Assembly: GCA_964595455.1 (NCBI GenBank)
Contig: CAZQQL010000015.1
Span: forward strand, 1 to 40,047
Direction of reading: 5' to 3'
DNA: 40,047 bases
Source: DAOUEG01 sp964595455
GTDB lineage: Bacteria; Chloroflexota; Dehalococcoidia; Dehalococcoidales; RBG-16-60-22
Shown here piece after piece: positions 1 to 8,929 of this stretch (position 1 is its first letter; every line of letters starts with the position of its first letter). The notes beneath the pieces were generated by a model that saw only the letters and a list, made by a program, of their open reading frames with translations, ran no database searches and was not told where the DNA came from. The position numbers and the translations under genes are program-made.

Positions 1-53
1 GCATACGCGATAATGAGCGGTGACTGGAGTTCAGACGTGTGCTCTTCCGTTCT
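1..53 (+). other. Illumina TruSeq i7 adapter (contamination)
   Basis: This is not genomic DNA. Bases 1-11 match the end of the P7 primer with one mismatch, bases 12-19 (AATGAGCG) are the reverse complement of TruSeq HT index D703 (CGCTCATT), and bases 20-53 match the read-2 adapter that follows the index with one mismatch at position 50. The contig therefore ends at about base 54 and any frame running into this stretch is spurious. Confidence 0.96.
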
Positions 54-199
54 AGCCAGGTCTCGGCTGGTCTTTCACCAGTTGCGGCTCGATCGCCATT
101 ACTTGATGGCTTCGCTTCGCCTCAACCTGCGGCTCATCCCTGCCCCGGATACCCCCCTCCCTGCTGCTTTGGAGTTTCCTAACAAAATTTTCTTTCCAC

Positions 200-230
200 T
201 TGATATATAGTACCAATAATGGTACTATAT
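200..230 (+). promoter_or_regulatory. hicAB promoter with dyad operator
   Basis: A possible sigma-70 promoter (TTGATA at 200-205, 17-nt spacer, TACTAT at 223-228) is covered by a perfect 11-bp inverted repeat, ATATAGTACCA at 205-215 and TGGTACTATAT at 220-230, separated by 4 nt. The dyad lies between the -35 and -10 and 14 nt before the toxin start. That is where an antitoxin with a ribbon-helix-helix domain would bind to autoregulate. The dyad is seen directly; its use by the HicB-like protein is inferred. Confidence 0.65.
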
Positions 231-243
231 TAACGAGATTGAT

Positions 244-468
244 ATGAGCCGACAATCCAAGAGAGAACAAAAGATCAGGGAAAACATCCGGAATATCTCT
301 CTTGAAGATTTCGAGTGGCTCATCAATCAATATGGTTATATCAAGGCTGGCGGAAACCATGCAATAGCGATTATCGGACATGAGGCATATCCTTATCCTC
401 GCAAGAATCCGGTACCTCAACCGTACGTAAAAGGCCTGCTCGCCCTGATCGATAGTGCAGAGGAATGA
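244..468 (+). CDS. HicA-like mRNA interferase toxin
   Basis: This 74-residue protein has the size and layout of HicA toxins: an N-terminal helix (ISLEDFEWLINQYGY) followed by a strand carrying the GNH segment (His39) in the place of the catalytic G-S-H of the double-stranded-RNA-binding-like fold, then a Pro-rich strand (NPVPQPYVKGLLALID) like the family's usual P-x-H and C-terminal helix. HicA toxins cleave mRNA independently of the ribosome. Ser is replaced by Asn in the GSH motif and the family's second His is missing, so activity is not certain. The gene is preceded by a dyad operator and overlaps the hicB-like gene by one base (ATGA). Identification rests on fold-level motif resemblance plus the gene pair. 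Confidence 0.66.
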   Translation: MSRQSKREQKIRENIRNISLEDFEWLINQYGYIKAGGNHAIAIIGHEAYPYPRKNPVPQPYVKGLLALIDSAEE

Positions 469-872
469 TGGAAAAAAACCTGGCATATTATCAAAAATTG
501 CCCTACACCACCGTTATCAGCATCGAAGAAGATAATGATGATGACGGATACAGTTATGTCGCCCGGTTACTGGAGATGCCTCATTGTATCGGGGTCGGTA
601 AATCTCCGGAAGAAGCTGTCAGGGAACTGGAACTCAATAAACGCATGAAACTGGAAACCCACCTGGAGATGGATTTTCCGATTCCTGAACCGTGCAAATA
701 CTCCGGGCAGTTCCACCTCCGGGTCGGCAGTTCTTTGCATGAATCCCTGGCTCATCTGGCAGAATTGGAAAACGTCAGCTTGAATCAGTATCTGACGAAC
801 ATACTCGCCCGAGCGGTCGGCGTCGAGGAAGGAAAGAGCCGAAAAATAAAAAAGGTTCACATACGTAAGTAA
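468..872 (+). CDS. HicB-like antitoxin with C-terminal ribbon-helix-helix
   Basis: This antitoxin is expected to bind and neutralise the adjacent HicA-like toxin and repress its own promoter. Residues about 10-65 form the degenerate RNase-H-like HicB domain (DGYSYVARLLEMPHCIGVGKS, then SPEEAVRELE). Residues about 90-125 look like a ribbon-helix-helix DNA-binding domain (FHLRVGSSLHESLAHLAE, then NVSLNQYLTNIL). Length of about 134 aa is normal for the two-domain form. Two ATGs stand in tandem at 465 and 468; the second has the better spacing from AGAGG at 459-463. The stop of the toxin gene (466-468) overlaps the start, so the pair is translationally coupled. Confidence 0.78.
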   Translation: MEKNLAYYQKLPYTTVISIEEDNDDDGYSYVARLLEMPHCIGVGKSPEEAVRELELNKRMKLETHLEMDFPIPEPCKYSGQFHLRVGSSLHESLAHLAELENVSLNQYLTNILARAVGVEEGKSRKIKKVHIRK

Positions 873-1022
873 TTGGTCGCAACCCTCTCATAGATACCCC
901 TTACCGATGTGCGGGCAAAACCCCAGCGCTCAGCCATGCACCCGGTAATTTCATCTTCAAGATACGTTTCTGATCTTTGAGACTTAATTTTTGATTTCCT
1001 CCCCCACCTCCTGCCCCTCCCC

Positions 1023-1050
1023 TTGCACACACTCGTTTTAGGCGTATACT
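1023..1050 (+). promoter_or_regulatory. Leaderless glgE promoter
   Basis: TTGCAC (1023-1028), a 16-nt spacer and TATACT (1045-1050) lie immediately before the glgE ATG at 1058. With initiation about 7 nt after the -10, transcription would begin at or next to the A of the start codon. No Shine-Dalgarno sequence precedes the ATG, which agrees with a leaderless transcript. Confidence 0.6.
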
Positions 1051-1057
1051 TTTTTCT

Positions 1058-3040
1058 ATGGTACATCACCTTCCCCGTGAAAAAGCAGACGCCCGTGTCG
1101 TCATCGAGAATGTGAGACCGGAGATCGACTGCGGCCGCTTCCCCGCCAAAAGCATCGCCGGCAGCGAATTCACCGTTACGGCGGATATCTTCGCGGAAGG
1201 CCATGACGTCCTCGCCGCCAGCCTCTTCTACCGCCCGTCCGCCAGCCGGAAATGGCAGGAGACCCGCATGGCCTTCCTCGGGAACGATGCCTGGCGCGGC
1301 TCCTTCGTCACGGAAGAAACCGGCGAATACTATTATACGCTCACGGGGTGGGTGGACAGGTTCGGTACCTGGCGGGCGGACTTCCGCAAACGCGTCGAAG
1401 CCGCTCAGGAAGACATCGGCGTCTACCTCCTGGAAGCCGCTCAGATGGTCGAAGCCGCCGCCTGCAGCGCCGCCGAAGAAGACGCCTCACGATTGCATGA
1501 ACTGGCCGCCCTCCTCGGTGATGAGTCCGCCGATATCGTCGCCAGGGGTAAAGCCGCCCTGAGCGACGAACTCCTCGATCTCATGGAACGCAACCCGGAC
1601 TGCTCGGACGCCGTTACCTACCCGAAAAAGCTCGTCGTCAAAACGGATCGTCAAAAAGCCGGCTTCAGTGCCTGGTACGAGATGTTCCCCCGTTCCGCCG
1701 GGACGCCGGGCAACCACGGTACGTTCCATGATGTGGAAGAACGGCTGCCCTACATCGCCGGCATGGGCTTCGACGTCCTCTACCTGCCCCCGATCCACCC
1801 CATCGGCCGGACCGCTCGCAAGGGCCGGAACAACAGCGTGAGCGCCTCCCCGGACGACCCCGGCACGCCCTGGGCCATCGGCGGCAGTGAAGGCGGCCAC
1901 AAGTCGATTAATCCTCAACTGGGCACGCTGGAAGACTTCCGCCACCTCGTTCAAAAAACGAAAGAATACGATATCGAGATCGCCCTGGACATCGCCCTCC
2001 AGTGCTCGCCGGACCACCCGTATGTGAAAGAGCACCCGGAATGGTTCGAGTGGCGCCCGGACGGCACCATCCAGTACGCGGAAAACCCACCCAAGAAATA
2101 CCAGGACATCTACCCCCTCTACTTCGAGACCCGCAAACGCCAGGAACTCTGGGACGAGATGAAAAGCATCTTCACCTTCTGGGCGGAACAGGGCGTGCGC
2201 ATCTTCCGGGTGGACAACCCCCATACCAAGCCCTTTGCCTTCTGGGAATGGCTTATCAGCGAAGTCAAGAAGGAATACCCGGAATCCATCTTCCTCGCAG
2301 AAGCCTTCACCCGCCCCCGGATCATGTACAGGCTGGCCAAACTCGGTTTTACCCAGTCTTATACCTATTTCACCTGGCGCAACAATAAGGCGGAAATCAC
2401 CGAATATCTGAAGGAACTCACGGAAACGCCGGTCAAAGACTTCTTCCGCCCCAACTTCTGGCCGAACACCCCGGACATCCTCCACGCTTACCTCCAGCAC
2501 GGCGGCCGTCCTGCCTTTATCACCCGGCTGGTGCTCGCCGCTACGCTGAGTTCCAACTACGGCATTTATGGGCCTGCCTTTGAACTCATGCTGCGTACCC
2601 CCGTCCGGGAAGGCAGCGAGGAATACCTGGATTCGGAAAAATACGAGATCAAGCTCTGGAACATGGAAAGCGAACACAGCCTGAGAGACCTCATCTCCCG
2701 GGTCAACCGCATCCGCCGGGAAAATCCCGCCCTTCAAAGCAATTGTAACCTCTGGTTCAACGCCACGGACAACGATAATATTCTCTGCTACAGCAAACAC
2801 ACACCGGACGCCTCCAGCATCGTGCTCGTACTCGTCAACCTGGATCCGCACCACCTGCAGACCGCCTGGTTCAACGTGCCGCTGGCCGCCTGGGGACTGG
2901 CCCCGGACCTCCCCTGCCGCGCCGAGGAACTTATCGGCGGCACGGAGATTACCTGGCACGGTGAGTGGAACCGTATTGAACTCGACCCCGCCTACATTCC
3001 CGCCCTCATATTCCGCATCCGGCGGAACAGTGCAGGTTGA
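1058..3040 (+). CDS. glgE: Alpha-1,4-glucan:maltose-1-phosphate maltosyltransferase GlgE
   Basis: GlgE (GH13 subfamily 3) transfers maltosyl units from alpha-maltose 1-phosphate to the non-reducing end of alpha-1,4-glucans. The 660-aa length is typical. The N-terminal domain (VVIENVRPEIDCGRFPAK) and the signature FRVDNPHTKP are diagnostic. Asp386 in that motif aligns with the covalent nucleophile, Glu415 (FLAEAF) with the acid/base 29 residues later, as in the characterised enzyme, and Asp473 (NTPDIL) with the third carboxylate. The ATG at 1058 fits the family N-terminus and lacks a Shine-Dalgarno site, in line with the leaderless promoter just upstream. Its stop is one base before the maltokinase-branching enzyme fusion, which supplies the donor substrate and branches the product. 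Confidence 0.95.
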   Translation: MVHHLPREKADARVVIENVRPEIDCGRFPAKSIAGSEFTVTADIFAEGHDVLAASLFYRPSASRKWQETRMAFLGNDAWRGSFVTEETGEYYYTLTGWVDRFGTWRADFRKRVEAAQEDIGVYLLEAAQMVEAAACSAAEEDASRLHELAALLGDESADIVARGKAALSDELLDLMERNPDCSDAVTYPKKLVVKTDRQKAGFSAWYEMFPRSAGTPGNHGTFHDVEERLPYIAGMGFDVLYLPPIHPIGRTARKGRNNSVSASPDDPGTPWAIGGSEGGHKSINPQLGTLEDFRHLVQKTKEYDIEIALDIALQCSPDHPYVKEHPEWFEWRPDGTIQYAENPPKKYQDIYPLYFETRKRQELWDEMKSIFTFWAEQGVRIFRVDNPHTKPFAFWEWLISEVKKEYPESIFLAEAFTRPRIMYRLAKLGFTQSYTYFTWRNNKAEITEYLKELTETPVKDFFRPNFWPNTPDILHAYLQHGGRPAFITRLVLAATLSSNYGIYGPAFELMLRTPVREGSEEYLDSEKYEIKLWNMESEHSLRDLISRVNRIRRENPALQSNCNLWFNATDNDNILCYSKHTPDASSIVLVLVNLDPHHLQTAWFNVPLAAWGLAPDLPCRAEELIGGTEITWHGEWNRIELDPAYIPALIFRIRRNSAG

Positions 3041-3041
3041 T

Positions 3042-6000
3042 ATGGACGACCAGGGCAAGCGTACCGCACCTGTATCCCTCCGGATTATCCCGGAAATTCC
3101 GGCAGGGCCGGAAGCCTGGCAGGAATTTGGACCGGCTATGCTGGCGTACATCGCCGGACAACGCTGGTTCCGGGGCAAGGCCAGAAACCCCGGCTCCGCC
3201 GCCATCCGGGACGCCGTTCCATCCCCGCCGGCCGGTTCCCATGCATATATCCTTATCGTCGATGTCGGGTATCCAAGCAGTAAACCGGAAACGTACGCCG
3301 TTCCGGTCGTAACTGTCTTCCCGGAAGACCTGCCGGGCAGAGCCGTTCCGGAGAGCGCTGTTGTCGGTACGATCGCATATGAGCAAGTGTCGCTCGCTGT
3401 ATACGACGCTATGCTGGATCCCGGCTTCTGCCGGGGACTTCTGGAGGCACTGGGCAGAGAACAGTCCTTCAGCGGTAACTCCGGCAAGATTTCCATGCAG
3501 CCCACCAGCCTCTACGCCGCCCTGATGAAACTCCCGCCCTCGGACCTCTCCCCCAGGCTGGTCGGCACGGAGCAGACCAATTCGTCGGTGGTGTTCGGCA
3601 AACAGGTCATTCTCAAGCTGTTCCGGCGTCTGGAAGAGGGCGTCAACCCGGAAGTGGAGATCGGGCGTTTTCTGACGGAACACACTGGTTTTACCGGCAT
3701 CTCACGCGTTGCCGGCAGCATTTCCTACCGCTACGGCCGCCGCAAACCCGTCAGCCTGGCCGTCCTCCACCAGTATGTCGCCAATCAGGGCGACGCCTGG
3801 ACCTATACTCTGGATGCCATCCGGGACTACCTGGACCGGGCGCGGGCGGAAGAGATGACGGCGGAGGAAGCCGCGAAGTTCCCCATCGGAGATTATCACG
3901 ATTCTGCACGGCTGCTGGGCAGACGGACCGCCGAGCTGCATATCGCCCTGGCCTCCGGCGTTGACGATCCGGACTTCGCTCCCGAGCCCTTCTCCCGGGA
4001 CTACCGGGAATCGCTCTATCGCTCCATGCGTAAGACCGCTATGGATTCCCTCCAGGTCCTCCAGGAACGGTTCGATAAAACACCGGCAGCCTGCCGGGAA
4101 GACGCGAGAGCTGTATCGCAGGCACAGGCAGAGGTCCTCGAACGGTTCCACCGGTTCAAACACGAGGAGGTGGAAACCGCCCGCATCCGCGTCCACGGTG
4201 ATTTCCACCTGGGTCAGGTTCTCTACACCGGTGACGATTTTATCATCATCGATTTCGAAGGCGAACCGGCACGCTGGCCCGCCGAACGCCGGGTCAAGAT
4301 TTCACCCCTCAAGGACGTGGCCGGCATGATACGTTCCTTCCATTACGCCGCCCGGACCGTCTTCAACGAACAAAAGGGCCGGGACACCGGAACAGACGAG
4401 GAAAACGAGTGCCTGCACTTGTGGTGCCACCGCTGGTATGACCAGGTCTCGAAGGTCTTCCTGGATACATACCGGGAAACCATGCGGGAAACCGGCCTGC
4501 TCCCGGAGGACCCGGATGAATGCAAGCTCCTCCTGGACGCTTTCCTCCTGGAGAAAGCCCTCTATGAACTCGGCTACGAACTCAATAACCGCCCGGACTG
4601 GGTCGGCATTCCGCTCCAGGGCATCCTGGATCTGCTCGGTCCCGGCGCGGAAGCAGCGCCCGCCCAGCCGGGCGAAGCGCCCGCTGTCACCGGCGAGCCG
4701 CCCCTGGTACGCTACGATGTCACCCTGATCTCCGGGGATGATCTCTACCTCTTCAACGAAGGTACCCACTACCGCCTCTATGATAAACTGGGCGCGCACC
4801 CCATGACCGTGGACGGCGCGGCAGGCACCTACTTTGCGGTATGGGCGCCCAACGCTTACGACGTCTCGGTCATGGGTGACTTTAATTGGTGGAACAACGG
4901 CAGCCACCACCTCAGGCAGCGCGGCAGCTCCGGCATCTGGGAAGGGTTCGTCCCCGGCATCGGCGGCGGCAGTATCTACAAATACTATATAACCTCCCAC
5001 CACCACGGCTACCGGGTTGAAAAAGCGGACCCCTTCGCCTTCCACGCTGAAATACCGCCGAAAACCGCCTCGGTCACCTGGGACCTAGCCTACGAATGGT
5101 CTGATGATGAATGGATGGAAAAGCGCCGGGACCGCAACGGTTTGAAGGCCCCCATGTCCATCTATGAGGTCCATCCCGGCTCATGGCAGCGCGTCCCGGA
5201 AGAAGGCAACCGCTACCTGACCTACCGGGAACTGGCCGTCCGCCTGGCCAGTTACGTGAAAGAAACCGGATTCACGCATGTTGAGTTCATGCCGGTCATG
5301 GAACACCCCTTCTACGGCTCCTGGGGATACCAGACCACCGGCTACTTTGCCCCCACCAGCCGCTTCGGCACGCCCCAGGACTTCATGTACCTGGTTGACT
5401 ACCTCCACCGGCAGGGCATCGGCGTCATCCTGGACTGGGTCCCCTCCCATTTCCCTTCCGACGAACACGGCCTGGCCTACTTCGACGGCACCCACCTCTT
5501 TGAACACGCCGATGTCCGCCAGCGCGTCCATCCGGACTGGGACAGCTATATCTTCAACTACAGCCGCAACGAGGTCCGCAGCTTCCTCATCAGCTCCGCC
5601 ATGTTCTGGCTGGATAAGTACCACGCGGACGGCCTGCGCGTGGACGCGGTCGCTTCCATGCTCTACCTGGACTACGGGCGCCGGGAGGGCGGCTGGGTGC
5701 CCAACAAGTTCGGCGGGCGGGAAAACCTGGACGCCATAGCCTTTCTCAAGCAGCTCAACCAGCAGGTCTACGGCGTCTTCCCGGACGTGCAGACCATCGC
5801 CGAGGAGTCCACTTCCTGGCCGATGGTATCCCGCCCTACCTACGTCGGCGGCCTCGGCTTCGGCCTCAAATGGGATATGGGCTGGATGCATGATACCTTG
5901 CAGTACATGAGCAAGGACCCTGTCTACCGCAAATTCCATCATAATAACCTGACGTTCCGGATGATCTACGCCTTTTTTGAGAACTTCGTGCTGCCGCTCT

Positions 6001-6611
6001 CCCATGACGAGGTCGTCCACGGCAAGGCCTCATTGCTGAGCAAGATGCCCGGCGATGACTGGCAGAAGTTCGCCAACCTCCGCCTGCTCTTCGGCTATAT
6101 GTACGCCCAGCCCGGCAAAAAACTCCTGTTCATGGGCGGGGAGTTCGGCCAGTGGCGGGAGTGGAGCCACGAGGACAGCCTGGACTGGCACCTCCTCCAG
6201 TACGCTCCGCATCAGGGCCTGCTGGCCTGGGTCCGGGACCTCAACGCCCTCTACCGGCAACAGCCCGCCCTCCATGAGATGGATACCGACCCGGACGGTT
6301 TCCGCTGGATAGACTGCAATGACGTCGAGCACAGCGTCGTCAGCCTGGTGAGAAAAGGCACCGGGGAAGGTAACATGGTCGCGGTGGTCTGCAACTTCAC
6401 GCCCGAAACCCTGTTCAACTACCGCATCGGACTTCCGCTCCCTGGAACGTGGCGCCAGGCGCTCAACAGCGACGCCATGATCTACCACGGCAGCGGGCAG
6501 GCCAACCCGGAATACCTGGAAACGGAGCCGTTCCCGATGCACGGCCACCCGCAGTCGGTCTCTATCACCTTCCCGCCGCTCGGCGTGGTCTACTTCACCC
6601 GGCCGGCCTGA
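3042..6611 (+). CDS. Maltokinase-glycogen branching enzyme fusion (Mak-GlgB)
   Basis: A single 1189-aa reading frame carries two enzymes of the GlgE pathway. Residues about 1-545 are a maltokinase: N-terminal QRWFRGKAR cap motif, the ATP-site segment NSSVVFGKQVILKLFRR, catalytic loop HGDFHLGQ (Asp387) and metal-binding IIDFEG (Asp404). It makes maltose 1-phosphate from maltose and ATP. Residues about 560-1189 are a GlgB branching enzyme (GH13): the FNEGTHYRLYDKLGAHP entry motif, a CBM48-like domain (VMGDFNWWNN), nucleophile Asp868 in GLRVDAVASML, Glu921 in IAEEST and LPLSHDEVVHG. A Pro/Ala-rich linker (about 535-560) joins them. The start at 3042, one base after the glgE stop, is preferred to in-frame codons inside glgE. 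There is no frameshift and no loss of catalytic residues. Mak is more often fused to trehalose synthase. Confidence 0.94.
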   Translation: MDDQGKRTAPVSLRIIPEIPAGPEAWQEFGPAMLAYIAGQRWFRGKARNPGSAAIRDAVPSPPAGSHAYILIVDVGYPSSKPETYAVPVVTVFPEDLPGRAVPESAVVGTIAYEQVSLAVYDAMLDPGFCRGLLEALGREQSFSGNSGKISMQPTSLYAALMKLPPSDLSPRLVGTEQTNSSVVFGKQVILKLFRRLEEGVNPEVEIGRFLTEHTGFTGISRVAGSISYRYGRRKPVSLAVLHQYVANQGDAWTYTLDAIRDYLDRARAEEMTAEEAAKFPIGDYHDSARLLGRRTAELHIALASGVDDPDFAPEPFSRDYRESLYRSMRKTAMDSLQVLQERFDKTPAACREDARAVSQAQAEVLERFHRFKHEEVETARIRVHGDFHLGQVLYTGDDFIIIDFEGEPARWPAERRVKISPLKDVAGMIRSFHYAARTVFNEQKGRDTGTDEENECLHLWCHRWYDQVSKVFLDTYRETMRETGLLPEDPDECKLLLDAFLLEKALYELGYELNNRPDWVGIPLQGILDLLGPGAEAAPAQPGEAPAVTGEPPLVRYDVTLISGDDLYLFNEGTHYRLYDKLGAHPMTVDGAAGTYFAVWAPNAYDVSVMGDFNWWNNGSHHLRQRGSSGIWEGFVPGIGGGSIYKYYITSHHHGYRVEKADPFAFHAEIPPKTASVTWDLAYEWSDDEWMEKRRDRNGLKAPMSIYEVHPGSWQRVPEEGNRYLTYRELAVRLASYVKETGFTHVEFMPVMEHPFYGSWGYQTTGYFAPTSRFGTPQDFMYLVDYLHRQGIGVILDWVPSHFPSDEHGLAYFDGTHLFEHADVRQRVHPDWDSYIFNYSRNEVRSFLISSAMFWLDKYHADGLRVDAVASMLYLDYGRREGGWVPNKFGGRENLDAIAFLKQLNQQVYGVFPDVQTIAEESTSWPMVSRPTYVGGLGFGLKWDMGWMHDTLQYMSKDPVYRKFHHNNLTFRMIYAFFENFVLPLSHDEVVHGKASLLSKMPGDDWQKFANLRLLFGYMYAQPGKKLLFMGGEFGQWREWSHEDSLDWHLLQYAPHQGLLAWVRDLNALYRQQPALHEMDTDPDGFRWIDCNDVEHSVVSLVRKGTGEGNMVAVVCNFTPETLFNYRIGLPLPGTWRQALNSDAMIYHGSGQANPEYLETEPFPMHGHPQSVSITFPPLGVVYFTRPA

Positions 6612-8919
6612 GCAAGGCCAGCGGGACCTCGCGGAAGATGTCCGCCAGCGCTATCGAGCCGCCCTCCACATTGACATGGCTTGTCCCTATCACGTTCATC
6701 CATGCCTGCGGTGCTTCCGGCGGCAGCAGGACGCGCCCGTCCAGCCACGTCTCCGCCAGCGGCCGGTAGCCGGCGGCCAGTCCCAGCTTCTGGAAGAACC
6801 TCGGTACGATGACGACAGCCCAGTCTTCCCCATGCCGCCGGGCGAAGGCGCAGACATCTTTCTTGTTCGCACCATCAGTCGCCAGGGGTAGATACGCTCC
6901 CTCCTCGAACAGCCGCCGGTGCTCGCGCCTGAACTTCAGGCCCTGTTTCGTGACGTACATCTTGATGCGCCCGTCTTTCCAGGACCCCAGCAGGTCGTAG
7001 ACCGGCGGCGGCTCCCGCTCGAGTTCATCCATCAGGCGCAGCCGCCGGCTGAAATCGACCGGGCGCCGGTTGTCCGGGTCAACCAGGCTGAAGTCCCAGA
7101 GTTCCTGCCCCCGGTAAAAGTCCGGAACGCCGGGCGACGTGATCTTCAGCAGCAGTTGCGCCAGGGAATTCAGCGCCCCGCAGAAGGAAATGCTGTCCAG
7201 GAATGAGCGGAAGTCCGCCATGAATTCATCGTTCCCGCCGGGAACGCAGACCTTGTCTATGAATCCCATCAACGCTTCCTCGTACGGCTTGTTCTGATCG
7301 ACCCAGTTCGTCTGTTCCTTGGCTTCCCGTACCGCCTTGAGTATGTAGTCCTTCAACCGCTGCGGGAGCCCCGCTTCCTCCGCCGGGTCGAGCGGCCAGA
7401 TGCCGACCATGGACTGGTAAAACAATATCTCCGTGTTGGCTTCCGGCGCCGCCTTGTCCCCCGCCATGGTCTTCTTGCCCTCGTTCCAGGCCCGCCATCG
7501 CTGGAGATGGGCGTTCCATTCGCCGGGTACTTCGGAGAGTACGGAGAGGCGAGCGCGCACGTCCTCGCTGCGCTTGGTATCGTGGGTGGTCGTCGCGTTG
7601 AGCGTGAACGGCATCCGCACCAGCCGGTTCTGGTTCCAGCCATGGAATTCCTTCATCGTCAGGCCGGGGCTGTCCGGTTCCCCGCCGACCTCGTTCAGAG
7701 AGACCAGGCTGGTGTAGCCGTACAGGGCGGTGTCCTCGTACCCCTTGGCCATGATGGAACCCGTCATCTGCTGCCATCGCCAGACAAAGTCCTGCCAGGT
7801 GAACTGCTCTTTCTCATCGAACCCCGGCGGATAGTCCAGCCGCAGCACCCGCTCCAGGAAATCGAGCGCCGCTTCCGGCGCTTCTCCCCTTTCCCGGGCC
7901 AGATGGAAGGCTTCGCCCAGGTAACGCTTGTCCCGTTCTCGTACCGGAACTCCGGTAACATAAGTTCGGTAGACCGGCAGGCTGGCGGTCAGGACCCGCA
8001 GCGTCTGCTCGGCGTCCTCCAAGTTCACAAACCCCTGGAGCCGGGCCAGCCATCTCGCCAGCGCCTTGATTTCCGCCGGGAACAGGTCCCGCATCACCTG
8101 GAGCTTCTTCTGGTAGACGAATTCTGCAAAGGTAGCCGGCATCCCCGTGACCGCCAACCAGGCCTGCTTGATGCTTTCCTTCCCCGCCGGATCGATGAAC
8201 AAGGCGTCCATCGCCCCGGCGAACTCGTACCCCGTCGTCCCGCTGACCGGCCAGCTCTCCGGGAGCGTTTCGTCCCCGGAGAGTATCTTCTCCACCAGTA
8301 TGTAGAATTGCCGCTCCCCGGCCGCCTCGCTGAGCTTCTCCTGCAGCAGTTTCAGGTACCTTCCCGGCCGGTACAGTCCGTCGATGTGGTCCAGCCGGAC
8401 CCCGGTGACCTTGCCGGCGGCTGTCAGTTCCAGCAGAAACCGATGCAGTTCATCGAACGCCGGCGGGTATTCTTCCCGGATCCCCACCATCTCCCCGATG
8501 TCGAAGAACCGCCGGTACTTCAGTTCCCGGCTGTCCAGCCCGTGATGGCTCAGCCAGTCCGTATCGAAGTACAGCGCATAAGCCGAATCTTCACCCTTTT
8601 CCTGCACGTCCCGCCACCAGGGGTTCTCGTCGCTGGCAGCCATGTGGTTCGGCACGAAGTCGACCAGCAGTCCCATGCCCCGCTCCCTGAGCATCCCGGT
8701 CAACCGGTCGAAGTCTTCCCCCGCCCCGATTTCCGGATCGAGCCGCGTTGGGTCGGTCACATCATAACCGTGCGTGCTCCCTTTTTGTGCCTGCAGGATG
8801 GGAGACGCATACACGTCCGATATTCCCAAACGCCGCAGATAATCGACCAGCCCCGTCACGTCCCGGAAACCGAAGTCCCGGTTAAGCTGAAACCGGTAGG
8901 TCGCCGCAGGAACTCGCAT
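6595..8919 (-). CDS. treY: Maltooligosyltrehalose synthase TreY
   Basis: TreY (GH13) isomerises the reducing-end alpha-1,4 bond of maltooligosaccharides to alpha,alpha-1,1, making maltooligosyltrehalose for TreZ. The N-terminus PAATYRFQLNRDFGF, then ISDVYASPILQAQKGSTHGYDV, is the classic TreY signature. Further GH13 motifs are LLVDFVPNHMA, VTGVRLDHIDGL (nucleophile Asp), YILVEKIL (acid/base Glu) and NATTTHDTKRSEDVR. The length of 774 aa is typical. The ATG at 8919 is chosen because GAGGT sits about 8 nt upstream; an in-frame GTG at 8928 overlaps that site. The gene is last in the treZ-GH57-treY operon, 10 nt after the GH57 stop. Its 3' end overlaps the convergent branching-enzyme gene by 17 bp. 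Confidence 0.95.
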   Translation of the reverse strand: MRVPAATYRFQLNRDFGFRDVTGLVDYLRRLGISDVYASPILQAQKGSTHGYDVTDPTRLDPEIGAGEDFDRLTGMLRERGMGLLVDFVPNHMAASDENPWWRDVQEKGEDSAYALYFDTDWLSHHGLDSRELKYRRFFDIGEMVGIREEYPPAFDELHRFLLELTAAGKVTGVRLDHIDGLYRPGRYLKLLQEKLSEAAGERQFYILVEKILSGDETLPESWPVSGTTGYEFAGAMDALFIDPAGKESIKQAWLAVTGMPATFAEFVYQKKLQVMRDLFPAEIKALARWLARLQGFVNLEDAEQTLRVLTASLPVYRTYVTGVPVRERDKRYLGEAFHLARERGEAPEAALDFLERVLRLDYPPGFDEKEQFTWQDFVWRWQQMTGSIMAKGYEDTALYGYTSLVSLNEVGGEPDSPGLTMKEFHGWNQNRLVRMPFTLNATTTHDTKRSEDVRARLSVLSEVPGEWNAHLQRWRAWNEGKKTMAGDKAAPEANTEILFYQSMVGIWPLDPAEEAGLPQRLKDYILKAVREAKEQTNWVDQNKPYEEALMGFIDKVCVPGGNDEFMADFRSFLDSISFCGALNSLAQLLLKITSPGVPDFYRGQELWDFSLVDPDNRRPVDFSRRLRLMDELEREPPPVYDLLGSWKDGRIKMYVTKQGLKFRREHRRLFEEGAYLPLATDGANKKDVCAFARRHGEDWAVVIVPRFFQKLGLAAGYRPLAETWLDGRVLLPPEAPQAWMNVIGTSHVNVEGGSIALADIFREVPLALLRPAG

Positions 8920-8929
8920 GTCCCCCACC

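Noticed and set aside
52..486. Minus-strand 144-codon frame over the toxin gene
   Set aside because: It runs antisense to the HicA-like gene, has no ribosome site and no family resemblance; its end lies in sequence next to the adapter.
1487..3505. Minus-strand 672-codon frame
   Set aside because: It is the antisense shadow of glgE and the maltokinase region, produced by GC-rich codon use; its composition (many V, G, R, E, H) is not protein-like.
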